Positions 42,482-51,687 of a DNA stretch of 64,000 bases are shown one piece after another. Origin of the DNA: Marinoscillum luteum (GTDB taxonomy: Bacteria > Bacteroidota > Bacteroidia > Cytophagales > Cyclobacteriaceae); contig NZ_JBIPKE010000016.1 of the NCBI RefSeq assembly GCF_044005705.1, positions 62,001 to 126,000 of the forward strand. The letters run 5' to 3'. The notes beneath the pieces were generated by a model. The model was not told the origin of the DNA. It did not search any database and worked only from the letters and a program-made list of their open reading frames with translations. Every line of letters starts with the position of its first letter. Position 1 is the first letter of the stretch. The position numbers and the translations under genes were made by a program.

Positions 42482-43498
42482 ATGTCTAAATTTAACAGCT
42501 TAAAATTAAGGTGTATGCGCACAGTTATCATAACGATTCCTTTTCTTTTATTTTTCGCCTGCGGACCCGAGTGCAAAAACGAAAATGCCATTGCATCCAC
42601 TCCGGTCAGTATAGAGGTAGAGCGGTTGGAGGCCGCATTTTTTAGTCAAGACTCTCCGGAGGGCATAGAGAATTTGCTGGAAGAATATCGCGAATTTTCT
42701 CGTCTCTTTCTTGATTCAGATCAGTATCCTACAGATTCTATTCTGGCGGCAAAGATTTTCAGGTTGATACAAAATCCATCCATTGATACCCTGTACAATG
42801 AAGCGGTCTCCGAATATTCAGATTTCGACCCGATCAGGGAAGATCTGGAAATGGCCATTGGAAAAATGACCACACTGTTTCCTGAAACACGCGTGCCCAA
42901 AATTCAGACAACTGTTTCAGGCCTTTATAAGGACCTGTTCATTTCTGACTCACTTATCCTCATTGGACTGGATTTTTTCATAGGGCCCAAGGCCACTTAT
43001 AAGCCGCTGGAAATACCCGGCTATGTACTTAAGAGGTATAACAAAGAACATCTTGCCAGCATAATTGTGAAATTTCTGGCTGGTAATCAGGTGTACAAGG
43101 GGAAGAGCTCAAGCCTGCTTTCAGAAATGGTGGATTTCGGAAAGACCTATTATCTGGCCAGCAGCCTGGTGCCGTGTACCCAGGACTCTGTCTGGTTGGG
43201 GTATACCTCCAGAGATATGGAAGTGATTGATGAAAATGAGGCGGTGATTTGGGCCAACCTATTGGAGAACGAAGTGCTCTATGAGACTAACCACATCACC
43301 AAAAGACGCTTTCTCGGAGAGCGACCCAATGTTTACGAAATCAGCCAGGAGTGTCCCGGAAGGATAGGCGCCTGGGTAGGCTGGAGAATAGTGGAGAGCT
43401 ACATGAAAAACAATGAGGTGAGCATAGAAGCCTTGCTGGCGGACACGGATAATGAAAAAATCTTCAGGCTGTCAGGATATAAACCTCAGAGTCGCTGA
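42482..43498 (+). CDS. gldB: Gliding motility lipoprotein GldB
   Basis: 338 residues. A lipoprotein signal with Cys27 (FFACGPE); translation may begin at the internal ATG at 42515, which would leave a 16-residue signal and a more usual 46-bp gap to the divergent gene. Conserved GldB segments are DLFISDSLILIGLDFFIGPKATY, GYVLKRYNKEHL and the C-terminal ERPNVYEISQECPGRIGAWVGWRIV. GldB is essential for gliding in Flavobacterium and some members contain a zincin-like fold without the full zinc site. Its 3' end overlaps the convergent glycosyltransferase gene by 35 nt. Confidence 0.92.
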   Translation: MSKFNSLKLRCMRTVIITIPFLLFFACGPECKNENAIASTPVSIEVERLEAAFFSQDSPEGIENLLEEYREFSRLFLDSDQYPTDSILAAKIFRLIQNPSIDTLYNEAVSEYSDFDPIREDLEMAIGKMTTLFPETRVPKIQTTVSGLYKDLFISDSLILIGLDFFIGPKATYKPLEIPGYVLKRYNKEHLASIIVKFLAGNQVYKGKSSSLLSEMVDFGKTYYLASSLVPCTQDSVWLGYTSRDMEVIDENEAVIWANLLENEVLYETNHITKRRFLGERPNVYEISQECPGRIGAWVGWRIVESYMKNNEVSIEALLADTDNEKIFRLSGYKPQSR

Positions 43499-44669
43499 CA
43501 CTCAGGTGTTTTTGGTTGGTTAGAATTTTGCCCAGTTTTTGAACCTGCAGCTCCTTGCTATAATACTTCTCGGCAAGGGCACGGGCATTCTTTTGATACT
43601 GATAAAGCATCTCCGGTTCTTTGAGAAAAACGGAGAGTTTTCTTGCCAGCTCTGTTGGATCCAGAGGGTCGTGGTAGAAACCGCATTTTTGTTCTTCAAC
43701 GATCTGTCTGATCCAGCCCCCAAAATTGATCATGATGAGCTTACCTGCAGCAAGGCCATCGAAGAACTTGTTGGGGCTTCCCGTATTGAGGATCTCCAGG
43801 TTTTTGAAAGAGACATATACGGCATCCTGGCTTTCCAGAAGATGTTTTACCGCATCGGCAGAGCCAAAAGGATGCAGTATCAGGTTGTCTAATTGCCGAC
43901 TCAGGCTTTTTATTTTTTTCAGATGAGCACCATCTCCCATCAGGTTAAATACCACTGGCAGTTTTTGCTCCTGGCACACCCTGGCAGCATCTAACAGGTA
44001 GTCCAGATGGTTGGCCGCTCCGAACGTGCCTATGTAACCAACCTTAAGGGGGTTTTCAGCAGAGAATCGCTGAATTTTGTGATGTGCTTCAAAAAAAGAG
44101 ACATCTGCAAAGTTGGGAACAACATGTACCTTGGTTTCTGGCGAGTTGGCTTCTATGTAATTTCTAATCGCCGGGGAGAGGGCAATGACCTTTTGTGCTT
44201 CGAAGTAGCATTTTTTTTCAAACCGATAAAGCAGGTTTTTCAACAACCCGTTTCTGATGGCTCCCATTTTAATAGGAGCTTCGGGCCATAGATCACCCAC
44301 TTCAAAATAGTAAGGGAGGTTATATCGTTCTTTCAGATGAAGGGCAATTAGCCCGGTGGTAAGTGGAGTGGTCATTACATAGGCCAGATCAAATTTGGTT
44401 TTCAGGCTGGCGATTTTTCTTTTGGCCAGTACCACATAGCGGAGATAAGACCAAATGCGCCGCATGAAGCCAAACCGATTGGCGTAAGGTACTTGTAGGT
44501 AGTGAACCTGGAGTCCGTCTATCTGATGAAGCCCTGACAAAACATCATGGGTAGTGACCATGGTCACTTCATGCCCCTGATCCACCAAACCCTTTGCCAA
44601 ATGGTAGGGCCGTACACATCCACCTTCGGCGGGTGTTTTGAAATACTGATGGATGTACAGAATCTTCAT
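43464..44669 (-). CDS. Glycosyltransferase family 4 (WbuB/WcaI-like)
   Basis: 401 residues. GT-B fold: N-terminal MKILYIHQYFKTPAEGGCVRPYHLAKGLVDQGHEVTMVT and C-terminal nucleotide-sugar site with VGYIGTFGAANHLDYLLDAA (near 210), GDGAHL and the NTGSPNKFFDGLAAGKLI segment with the family glutamate region changed to N-x-G-S-P-N-K. Transfers a sugar in capsule, LPS or exopolysaccharide assembly; acceptor unknown. Single gene; its 3' end overlaps gldB by 35 nt. Confidence 0.88.
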   Translation of the reverse strand: MKILYIHQYFKTPAEGGCVRPYHLAKGLVDQGHEVTMVTTHDVLSGLHQIDGLQVHYLQVPYANRFGFMRRIWSYLRYVVLAKRKIASLKTKFDLAYVMTTPLTTGLIALHLKERYNLPYYFEVGDLWPEAPIKMGAIRNGLLKNLLYRFEKKCYFEAQKVIALSPAIRNYIEANSPETKVHVVPNFADVSFFEAHHKIQRFSAENPLKVGYIGTFGAANHLDYLLDAARVCQEQKLPVVFNLMGDGAHLKKIKSLSRQLDNLILHPFGSADAVKHLLESQDAVYVSFKNLEILNTGSPNKFFDGLAAGKLIMINFGGWIRQIVEEQKCGFYHDPLDPTELARKLSVFLKEPEMLYQYQKNARALAEKYYSKELQVQKLGKILTNQKHLSVSDSEVYILTA

Positions 44670-44752
44670 TTCTTACATAAAGATGAAAATAGAATTTTAG
44701 GTTTAATAATTTCGTTAATGATTTTCGACGTATTCATAGAATTATCCCGATT

Positions 44753-46306
44753 TTGAGGTATCTCATCACTTTTCTTTTGGCTGCCCTTGTGCATGGGCTC
44801 TATTCACAGAGCCCGGAAGCCCGTGACGTCTATGAAACGGCCCGGCACTCCACGGTGCCACAGTATTCATTTGATGGCAGGTATGAGTATTTGGTGTTGC
44901 CCTCCAGTTTTTCAAAAGATGATATCAGGAAGCTACCTTTCACAGATCGTCGAATATTGAAGATAGACCTGGTGTATACCACTTTTCGCGAGTCGAGTGA
45001 GTTTGATCAAAAACAACTTGACCTTGCCCGGCTGGATAAACTCATCGAGATCAATCCACAGATAGTGGTCAATAAGTTTTTTGAATGGAACATCATTGGC
45101 CAGGCCGGATGTGCTTCTTCTGCTTCATGTCTCGATTTTTTTCATGGCTTTGTGGTCTACTATGAAGATTATTTCACCAAAGAGACCTCCCTGGCAGAGA
45201 TTGATAGTGTCAGGTCAGACCTGATGGCTTTGGATCAGCGCATAGGGGAGCTCCGAAAACTGCTCAAAATAGACTATCAGCGGATCGATTGTGAATATCC
45301 AGAGTCGGTCTACTCTCCGGAATACCTCGGGGAGCAGCTGGAGAAAATCTATGACTGTGCGGAGACCTACAAAGGGAGGGTTTTTTTTGAGGTAGAGCTA
45401 GACTATAACGGGCGTCCGCAGGAGGTGACCGTGAGTGGAAACTTGTTTCCTTGTAAGGAGCGGCTGGCATTCGCCCTGAAATACATTTTGAAATGGAAGC
45501 GCGGGTTGGTGATCGGGAGAAGACAGTATAATGTGCGTGCTAAGGGCTATGTGAGCTTTCCCATCAAAAAGGAAAGTGTCAACATTACCAGTTTTGAAAT
45601 TTCAAAAGACCTGATCGATAAATACAAAATGCTGCAGCAGTATGCTCAGTGCGTGGCTTATGAAACCGACACCAGCTATGTGGATATCCTTCCTAAAGTG
45701 GATCAGAAAGTCGTTTCAAAGGCGCTGTTCAGAAATCACTGGAGTCCTGATCTGGTGATCGTGGATGTGACCGGTAGCATGTATCCTTACACGGCTGACT
45801 TGCTGAAGTGGATCAAGCTCTCATCACTCCAAAAGGAGACGGACTTTGTTTTTTTCAATGATGGTAATGATTTGCCGACCAATCAGAAAGTGATAGGGAA
45901 AACCGGTGGGCTCTATCACGTGAAAACTAGCGATTTTGGTGTGGCCAAAGAGAAAATGTTTGAGGCCATGCGTGGAGGAGGAGGTGGTGACCTCCCTGAA
46001 AATAATTTTGAGGCGTTGGTATACGGGGAAAAAGTAGCCAAACCCGGCGGTGAGGTGGTCATGATTGCGGACAATTATTCTTTTCCGAGAGATGCTCAGT
46101 TGTTGGCCAGATACACAGGCCACCTGAAAATCATATTGTGCCATACGGAGAAAGGCATAAATACCCAGTACCTTGATCTCGCCAGAAAATATGGGTTTAC
46201 CCTTCACACCCTCCAAACAGATATTGTGGACCTGCAAAAGGACCTGCTAAGAATAGAAGGGGTTAGCTACAAGCGGGAGCCTGCAGGCTTCGTGCGGATC
46301 AGGTGA
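44753..46306 (+). CDS. Exported protein with von Willebrand A-like C-terminal domain
   Basis: 517 residues from a TTG. Signal peptide (ends LYSQ). The N-terminal 300 residues are of unknown type, with a TonB-C-like stretch YKGRVFFEVELDYNGRPQEVTVSG near 205-230. From about 335 a Rossmann-like vWA fold follows: VIVDVTGSMYPYTADLLKWI (a MIDAS variant D-x-T-x-S), a G-rich loop RGGGGGDLPENNFEAL near 406 and MIADNYSFPRD. vWA domains bind partners through a metal ion. Ends 62 bp before the response regulator. Confidence 0.75.
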   Translation: MRYLITFLLAALVHGLYSQSPEARDVYETARHSTVPQYSFDGRYEYLVLPSSFSKDDIRKLPFTDRRILKIDLVYTTFRESSEFDQKQLDLARLDKLIEINPQIVVNKFFEWNIIGQAGCASSASCLDFFHGFVVYYEDYFTKETSLAEIDSVRSDLMALDQRIGELRKLLKIDYQRIDCEYPESVYSPEYLGEQLEKIYDCAETYKGRVFFEVELDYNGRPQEVTVSGNLFPCKERLAFALKYILKWKRGLVIGRRQYNVRAKGYVSFPIKKESVNITSFEISKDLIDKYKMLQQYAQCVAYETDTSYVDILPKVDQKVVSKALFRNHWSPDLVIVDVTGSMYPYTADLLKWIKLSSLQKETDFVFFNDGNDLPTNQKVIGKTGGLYHVKTSDFGVAKEKMFEAMRGGGGGDLPENNFEALVYGEKVAKPGGEVVMIADNYSFPRDAQLLARYTGHLKIILCHTEKGINTQYLDLARKYGFTLHTLQTDIVDLQKDLLRIEGVSYKREPAGFVRIR

Positions 46307-46368
46307 TTTGTACTCGTGCGTTGGCTTCATGCTAAATTTCTACAGAATTGGACAGTTAATTTACTTTC

Positions 46369-47043
46369 ATGAAAATCCTCATTATAGAAGATGAAAAGGA
46401 GTTGGCTCAGGACATTAAAAGTTACTTGTCCAATGAAAGCTACCTATGCGAGCAGGCTTCAACTTTTCAAGAGGCAACAGAAAAGATACATGCCTATAGC
46501 TATGATTGTATCTTGCTAGACCTTATGCTCCCGGGAGGTGACGGGTTAAAAATTCTCGAAAACCTCAAATCAGCGAATAAGCAAGAAGGGATCATTATTA
46601 TTTCGGCCAAAAACGCTCTGGAAGACAAAGTTAATGGGCTGCAAATGGGTGCGGACGATTACTTAGCCAAGCCCTTTCATCATTCCGAGCTGGCGGCAAG
46701 GGTCTATTCTGTTATTCGCCGTAAGCAATTTGACAATGCCAATGTGATCGAGCAAAATGAACTTCAGGTCAATTTGCTTTCCAGAGATGTGAGAATCAAA
46801 GGGCAACTCGTGACTTTGACAAAAAAAGAGTTTGGGTTGTTACTGCTTTTTTTGGGAAACAAAAACCGGGTAATATCCAAAGGTGCCTTGGCCGAGCACC
46901 TTTCTGGAGATTTGGCTGATATGTTCGACAATCACGATTTTGTCTATGCGCATGTGAAGAATTTGAAGAAGAAACTTTTTGAAGCCGGATGTTCAAATTA
47001 CTTGCAGACCATTTATGGTACCGGATATAAGTGGGAGGCATGA
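46369..47043 (+). CDS. OmpR-family response regulator
   Basis: 224 residues. Receiver domain with the phospho-acceptor Asp51 in CILLDLMLPGGDG, conserved Lys in DDYLAKPFHHSEL, and a winged-helix OmpR/PhoB DNA-binding domain (about 125-222, ending YGTGYKWEA). Its TGA overlaps the ATG of the histidine kinase (ATGA), so translation is coupled. A candidate TAAATTTC -7 box at 46333-46340 could start the transcript. Confidence 0.94.
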   Translation: MKILIIEDEKELAQDIKSYLSNESYLCEQASTFQEATEKIHAYSYDCILLDLMLPGGDGLKILENLKSANKQEGIIIISAKNALEDKVNGLQMGADDYLAKPFHHSELAARVYSVIRRKQFDNANVIEQNELQVNLLSRDVRIKGQLVTLTKKEFGLLLLFLGNKNRVISKGALAEHLSGDLADMFDNHDFVYAHVKNLKKKLFEAGCSNYLQTIYGTGYKWEA

Positions 47044-48320
47044 CGAAACTACTAAATAGGCCCTTTAGAGCGTTTACCGTTTACGCATTGCTGGTTTTGG
47101 TGCTGAGTGTGCCAGTATATTATCTGGTTGTAGATCATATCTGGCTGACAGAACTAGATGAACACAATCACATTGTAAAAACAAGAATCGAAGAACGGCT
47201 AGCTGATCGTGCGTTTAGCAATAAAGAGTTGAACGATATCATAGAACTTTGGGCTGTTTTGCAGCCAGGCACTCAGTTGAAAAGGGCTGTGAATGTTCGC
47301 CCAGATAGTCTTTATACCATTTCGAGAGAAGGTTTCGAACAGGGGCTGTTGGAGACGGACCGCTTCCGAGGGCTGTCTTCATTTATTTACATTAATGGAG
47401 AACCCTATCATTTGGTTGTGGAGACCAATGTGGAGGAAGCCGACGAAACCCTTTTGGCCATTGCCCTGGTTACTTTTCTCTTTTTTGCGTTGCTCATCTG
47501 CGGATTTATCCTGCTCAATAGACGGATTGCAGGAAGTATCTGGCGACCCTTTTGGGAAACCCTGGAAGAGCTGAAGCGTTTCGATCTGAACTCTCAGCAA
47601 GAAGTGAACTTCCCCAAAACGAACATCGAGGAGTTTGAGGATCTGAATGCAGAACTTACCCGCTTGATTGATAAAAGTACGGCTGTCTTTAACCAGCAGA
47701 AGGCCTTCTTGGAAAATGCCTCTCACGAACTCCAAACCCCGCTGGCGGTGCTGAGATCAAAAGTAAATATGCTCTTGCAAACCCCGGAATTAACGGCCGA
47801 ACAGTCACAATTGGTGAATGCCATTGAAATCCCCCTTTCCAGAGTTTCCAGGATCAATAAGAATTTACTGTTGCTGGCCAAGATTGAAAATAAACAGTTT
47901 GAAACCAATGAATGGATTGATCTCGGGGCTCTGGTTGTTGAGAGCATTGAGTTGCTCCGGGATTATATCAGTGACAAAAAACTGACACTGGAACGGACCA
48001 GGTTTGATCATCTTGTGCTCAACTGCAACGTCACCCTGGTGGAGGTGTTGTTGAACAATTTGTTGATCAATGCCATTGCCCACAGTGAGGAGAACGGACA
48101 GATTATGATAAAGCTAGATGGTCAAACACTAACCATCCAAAACACCGGACAGGTTCCACTCAACAGTCAGATGATTTTCAAAAGGTTTGTGGTGGCTTCT
48201 TCTGAAAAGACTAGTAGTGGATTGGGCCTCGCCATTGTCAAGGAAGTTTGCAGCAGGTATGGATGGACGATTCATTATTCTTTTGTTGAGCAAAGGCATT
48301 CTTTTGCTGTCACCTTCTGA
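47040..48320 (+). CDS. Sensor histidine kinase
   Basis: 426 residues from the ATG at 47040 (the frame opens earlier with a GTG at 47031, but the ATGA overlap decides the start). Two transmembrane helices (about 12-32 and 135-158) flank a roughly 100-residue periplasmic sensor. The phospho-acceptor is His228 in ASHELQTPLAVLRS; the N box LNNLLINAIAHS and the G box GLGLAIVKEV are intact, though the Asp box is weak. Cognate of the preceding response regulator. PepSY-like and outer-membrane genes follow directly. Confidence 0.93.
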   Translation: MTKLLNRPFRAFTVYALLVLVLSVPVYYLVVDHIWLTELDEHNHIVKTRIEERLADRAFSNKELNDIIELWAVLQPGTQLKRAVNVRPDSLYTISREGFEQGLLETDRFRGLSSFIYINGEPYHLVVETNVEEADETLLAIALVTFLFFALLICGFILLNRRIAGSIWRPFWETLEELKRFDLNSQQEVNFPKTNIEEFEDLNAELTRLIDKSTAVFNQQKAFLENASHELQTPLAVLRSKVNMLLQTPELTAEQSQLVNAIEIPLSRVSRINKNLLLLAKIENKQFETNEWIDLGALVVESIELLRDYISDKKLTLERTRFDHLVLNCNVTLVEVLLNNLLINAIAHSEENGQIMIKLDGQTLTIQNTGQVPLNSQMIFKRFVVASSEKTSSGLGLAIVKEVCSRYGWTIHYSFVEQRHSFAVTF

Positions 48321-48393
48321 AAATTCCAAATTTTTTCTAATTCCGGTTACACCTTTGAAATGAATTAAATTATTCATCTCTAAAAATAATCTT

Positions 48394-48852
48394 ATGAAAG
48401 CGTTACAATTATCTTTTTTGGCCTTGGTGCTTGTTGGCTTTGTAGCCTGTGCACAGGATGCGAAAAATGTTCCGGCCGAGGTTCAATCTGCGTTTGAATC
48501 AAAATTCCCTGCTGCCAAAAATGTGAAGTGGGAGAAAGAAAATGAAACCGAATGGGAGGCCGAGTTTAAAAAAGGGGGCAAAGAATATTCTGCAAATTTT
48601 TTGACGGATGGATCCTGGGTAGAAACCGAATATGAACTCAAGAAGTCAGAAATTCCTTCTCTTGTCCAGAAAACCCTTGATGAGGAGTTTGCGGGATATG
48701 AAGTAGAAGAAGCTGAGGTGTCAGAAACCAACAATGGAAAGGTCTATGAATTTGAATTGGAAGGTGAAGATTCAGAGTTAGAGGTCACCATTGACACCAA
48801 TGGCAAAGTAATCAACAAGGTATCAGAGGAACTAGAAGATGGTGAAGATTGA
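48394..48852 (+). CDS. PepSY-like lipoprotein or periplasmic protein
   Basis: 152 residues with a signal peptide and possible lipid Cys19 (FVACAQD). Two tandem beta-lactamase-inhibitor/PepSY-like repeats: VPAEVQSAFESKFPAAKNVKWEKENETEWEAEFKK and IPSLVQKTLDEEFAGYEVEEAEV...GKVYEFELEGE. Such Bacteroidetes proteins are probably small periplasmic ligand-binding or inhibitor modules. The gene lies 73 bp after the histidine kinase, and its stop overlaps the start of the receptor gene by 14 nt. Confidence 0.9.
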   Translation: MKALQLSFLALVLVGFVACAQDAKNVPAEVQSAFESKFPAAKNVKWEKENETEWEAEFKKGGKEYSANFLTDGSWVETEYELKKSEIPSLVQKTLDEEFAGYEVEEAEVSETNNGKVYEFELEGEDSELEVTIDTNGKVINKVSEELEDGED

Positions 48853-51295
48853 GAAAGTTAATTTTTCAGACAAGCACATTCAGAATCACGGGACGAAAGC
48901 ATTGCTTTCGTTCCTAATGTTTATTTTCATCCTGAATGCACAAGCTCAGGTCAACCAGGTGACGATTTCAGGTAGAATTACCGATCAGGCTAGTGGGGTG
49001 GCTCTTCCTTTTGCCAATGCTATTTTGAAAAACGAAAGGGACAGCACTTTTGTGACAGGAACAGTCTCTGATGATGAGGGCCGCTTTACTTTCTCTGGAG
49101 TAACCCCGGGCAAATACGTTTTCGAAATTTCAATGGTTGGCTACTTGCCGTCTAAGATGCCTCTATTTGTTGGAAGCCTCAGTGAGTTTCTGGACTTGTC
49201 CACCATCTGGATAAGGGAGAATGTGCAAACATTAAATGCAGTGGTGGTAACAGGTAAGCAGGATGAGGTCAGCTCCAGGATGGAAAAGAAGACCTTCTCA
49301 TTAACAGAAAATATTGCTCAAAGTGGGGGATCTGTGCTACAGGCTATGCAAAACCTCCCCGGAGTGACCGTGCAGGATGGCAAAGTGCAGCTTCGTGGCA
49401 ATGATCGCGTTACCGTGCTAATAGACGGTAAGCAAACAGCCCTGACAGGCTTTGGGAGCCAGACAGGGCTAGATAATATCCCTGCTTCTGCTATTGAAAA
49501 GATTGAAATCATCAACAATCCATCTGCTAAATATGATGCCAATGGCAATGCCGGGATCATTAATATCATCTACAAGAAGAATCGGGAAAGGGGCTTCAAT
49601 GGCAAAGCGGGTCTTTCCTCTGGCTTGGGTGCCCTATGGGTCAGAAAAGAAAACCTACCAACCATCAGACCACAGTATCAGCTTACTCCAAAAGTGAACC
49701 CATCACTGTCTCTGAATTACAAAAGGAAGGACATCAATTTTTTCTTTCAGGGAGATTACCTCTTCACACAAACACTCAACAAAAATGAATTTGTGACGAG
49801 GAGGTATGATGACGGCACTATTATTAACCAACAAACCAAAAGAAACCGCAATACTCATTTTGTTACCACCAAAGCCGGAGTAGACTGGAATATCAATGAT
49901 CATAATACCCTGACGGTCTCAGGGATGTTTGGAAGTGAGAAAATTCTGGATCGAGGTGACGAGCCGTTTTTCAATAGTGATTACACAGAAAGGTACAGGC
50001 TATGGCAGTTTTTGGAAGACGAATTGAAAACCACCGTCATAGCTTCAGGTGGTTACCTGCACAAATTCTCAGAACCTGGTCACATTCTAGATGTTGGTTT
50101 TAACTATACCTTTCATAGGGAGAATGAGAAGTATTTCTTCGATAACATTACGCCAGATTACACGGGAAAGGATGCATTTAAGCTGCTGTCGGACGAACAA
50201 GTCGCCGACCTGACGGTCGACTATATTAAACCTTTGAAATATGGTAGACTGGAAGGGGGGCTGAAGCTGCGTCGAAGAACCATACCTACCAACATGCTTT
50301 TTATTCCTGGAGAAAACTCGCCATTGGACACCACTGCAGGGGGCTGGGCTACTTACAAGGAGACGATCCCGGCAGTCTATGGAAATTATGTAGTGGAAAA
50401 TGACAAATATGAAGCCGAAATTGGGATTAGGTTGGAGTACGTTGGTTTACAGTACAATGTAAATCCCGAGCACAGCACCTATAAGAGCAATGGGTATAAC
50501 TATACCCAGCCGTTTCCAAATATGAGGCTGGCCTACAAAATTAATGAGTTGAATAAACTTTCTTTGTTTTACAACAGGCGCGTGGACCGACCAAACGAAG
50601 TAGATATTCGGATTTTCCCAAAGTATGATGATGCCGAAATCATCAAGGTTGGAAATCCGGCATTACGTCCTCAGTTCACTACTTCCTTTGAACTTGGTTA
50701 TAAGTCTGGTTGGCAGAGCGGATATCTCTATACTGCATTGTACCAGCGTTTTGCTGAGGGGACGATCACACGAATTGCCAGCACAATCCCAGAGAGTAAT
50801 CTGATCTACGCCATATTCCAAAATGCCAATAAAAGTTACCAGACAGGAGGAGAATTAGTGTTTGCTCAGGACATCAGCAAAAAGTACTCCTTAACCTTTA
50901 ACCTCAATACTTACCGGAAACAGATCGATGCGTTCGCGGTGGTAAATGAATACCCGGAAACCAATACGTTTTCTGCGGAAAGGCAGGAAATATGGTCTGG
51001 AAACGCCAAGTTGAATAATGTATTTCATCTGGGTGGAAACCTTGACATTCAGATAACGGCAGTTTATCTGGCACCCGATATTATTCCTCAAGGAAAAACG
51101 AATGCACGATTCTCATTAGATGGAGGAGTCAAAAAACTGATCCAAAAAGGCAAAGGGGAAGTAGTGGTGAATGCCACCGATCTACTGAATACACTGGTAA
51201 TAAGGAAGGAAATACAAGGCAGTGGCTTTAGCTATACCAGTACAGACTATTACGAAACGCAGGCAGTACGTCTGGGCTACAGCTACAAGTTCTAA
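48839..51295 (+). CDS. TonB-receptor-like outer-membrane beta-barrel protein
   Basis: 818 residues. Signal peptide (ends NAQAQ), a CarboxypepD_reg-like domain (TISGRITDQASGVALPFANAIL, about 43-120), a plug domain (about 130-225, with VTVQDGKVQLRGNDRVTVLIDGKQ) and a C-terminal barrel of the OMP_b-brl_3 type. It lacks an obvious TonB box, and the last residue is Phe (GYSYKF). Starts 14 nt inside the PepSY-like gene. Together with the RR/HK pair it forms a likely regulated uptake or envelope unit; ligand unknown. Confidence 0.9.
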   Translation: MVKIEKVNFSDKHIQNHGTKALLSFLMFIFILNAQAQVNQVTISGRITDQASGVALPFANAILKNERDSTFVTGTVSDDEGRFTFSGVTPGKYVFEISMVGYLPSKMPLFVGSLSEFLDLSTIWIRENVQTLNAVVVTGKQDEVSSRMEKKTFSLTENIAQSGGSVLQAMQNLPGVTVQDGKVQLRGNDRVTVLIDGKQTALTGFGSQTGLDNIPASAIEKIEIINNPSAKYDANGNAGIINIIYKKNRERGFNGKAGLSSGLGALWVRKENLPTIRPQYQLTPKVNPSLSLNYKRKDINFFFQGDYLFTQTLNKNEFVTRRYDDGTIINQQTKRNRNTHFVTTKAGVDWNINDHNTLTVSGMFGSEKILDRGDEPFFNSDYTERYRLWQFLEDELKTTVIASGGYLHKFSEPGHILDVGFNYTFHRENEKYFFDNITPDYTGKDAFKLLSDEQVADLTVDYIKPLKYGRLEGGLKLRRRTIPTNMLFIPGENSPLDTTAGGWATYKETIPAVYGNYVVENDKYEAEIGIRLEYVGLQYNVNPEHSTYKSNGYNYTQPFPNMRLAYKINELNKLSLFYNRRVDRPNEVDIRIFPKYDDAEIIKVGNPALRPQFTTSFELGYKSGWQSGYLYTALYQRFAEGTITRIASTIPESNLIYAIFQNANKSYQTGGELVFAQDISKKYSLTFNLNTYRKQIDAFAVVNEYPETNTFSAERQEIWSGNAKLNNVFHLGGNLDIQITAVYLAPDIIPQGKTNARFSLDGGVKKLIQKGKGEVVVNATDLLNTLVIRKEIQGSGFSYTSTDYYETQAVRLGYSYKF

Positions 51296-51307
51296 CCTAA
51301 ACTAAAA

Positions 51308-51341
51308 AAGTATTCCCGACGAGAATCTGTCGGGAATACTT
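51308..51341 (-). terminator. Intrinsic terminator, mainly for the minus strand
   Basis: AAGTATTCCCGAC pairs perfectly with GTCGGGAATACTT (13-bp stem, 8-nt loop). The minus-strand copy is followed by a T-run (TTTTTTAG), so it ends the small gene at 51370; the stem may also stop the receptor transcript on the plus strand. Confidence 0.85.
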
Positions 51342-51369
51342 AATGAACCACTTATAAGAAATCTTGAAA

Positions 51370-51543
51370 TTAGAAAGAATATCCTCGCCTCAGCGCTGTT
51401 CGGATTTGCTCCATTCCGCGTCTTTTCTGCAAATCTAAAATTTGCTCTTCGATCAGCGCATGTGAGAGATATTTGATGAGCGAGCTCTTTTGGTCTAGGG
51501 GTAAGTGCTTCGCTTCTTGTATCAATGTGTCTAATGCTGTCAT
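51370..51543 (-). CDS. Small antitoxin-like protein without visible partner
   Basis: 57 residues from the ATG at 51543; the frame reaches further upstream to 51594 but adds Cys-rich sequence unlike a protein start. The sequence MTALDTLIQEAKHLPLDQ and LIKYLSHALIEEQ resembles the helical N-termini of addiction-module antitoxins (for example LPxxxRxxLxxxL helices). It ends in LRRGYSF. No toxin gene lies next to it. Role uncertain; terminated by the strong hairpin at 51308-51341. Confidence 0.6.
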   Translation of the reverse strand: MTALDTLIQEAKHLPLDQKSSLIKYLSHALIEEQILDLQKRRGMEQIRTALRRGYSF

Positions 51544-51687
51544 AGACTTTTGCTGTTTGGTTAAACAACAGTATATAATGGATCTGTTATACAATAGTAT
51601 TATTCGGAGAAACCAGCCAATTCTTCGACGAGTCTGGGCAAATGATGCCTGAAGCGGCTATTTTCTTCTTTCAGCGATCCGTTATGG

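Noticed and set aside
45917..45922. CACGTG core resembling parS in the vWA gene
   Set aside because: Flanks do not match the 16-bp consensus on either side; only the 6-bp core agrees.
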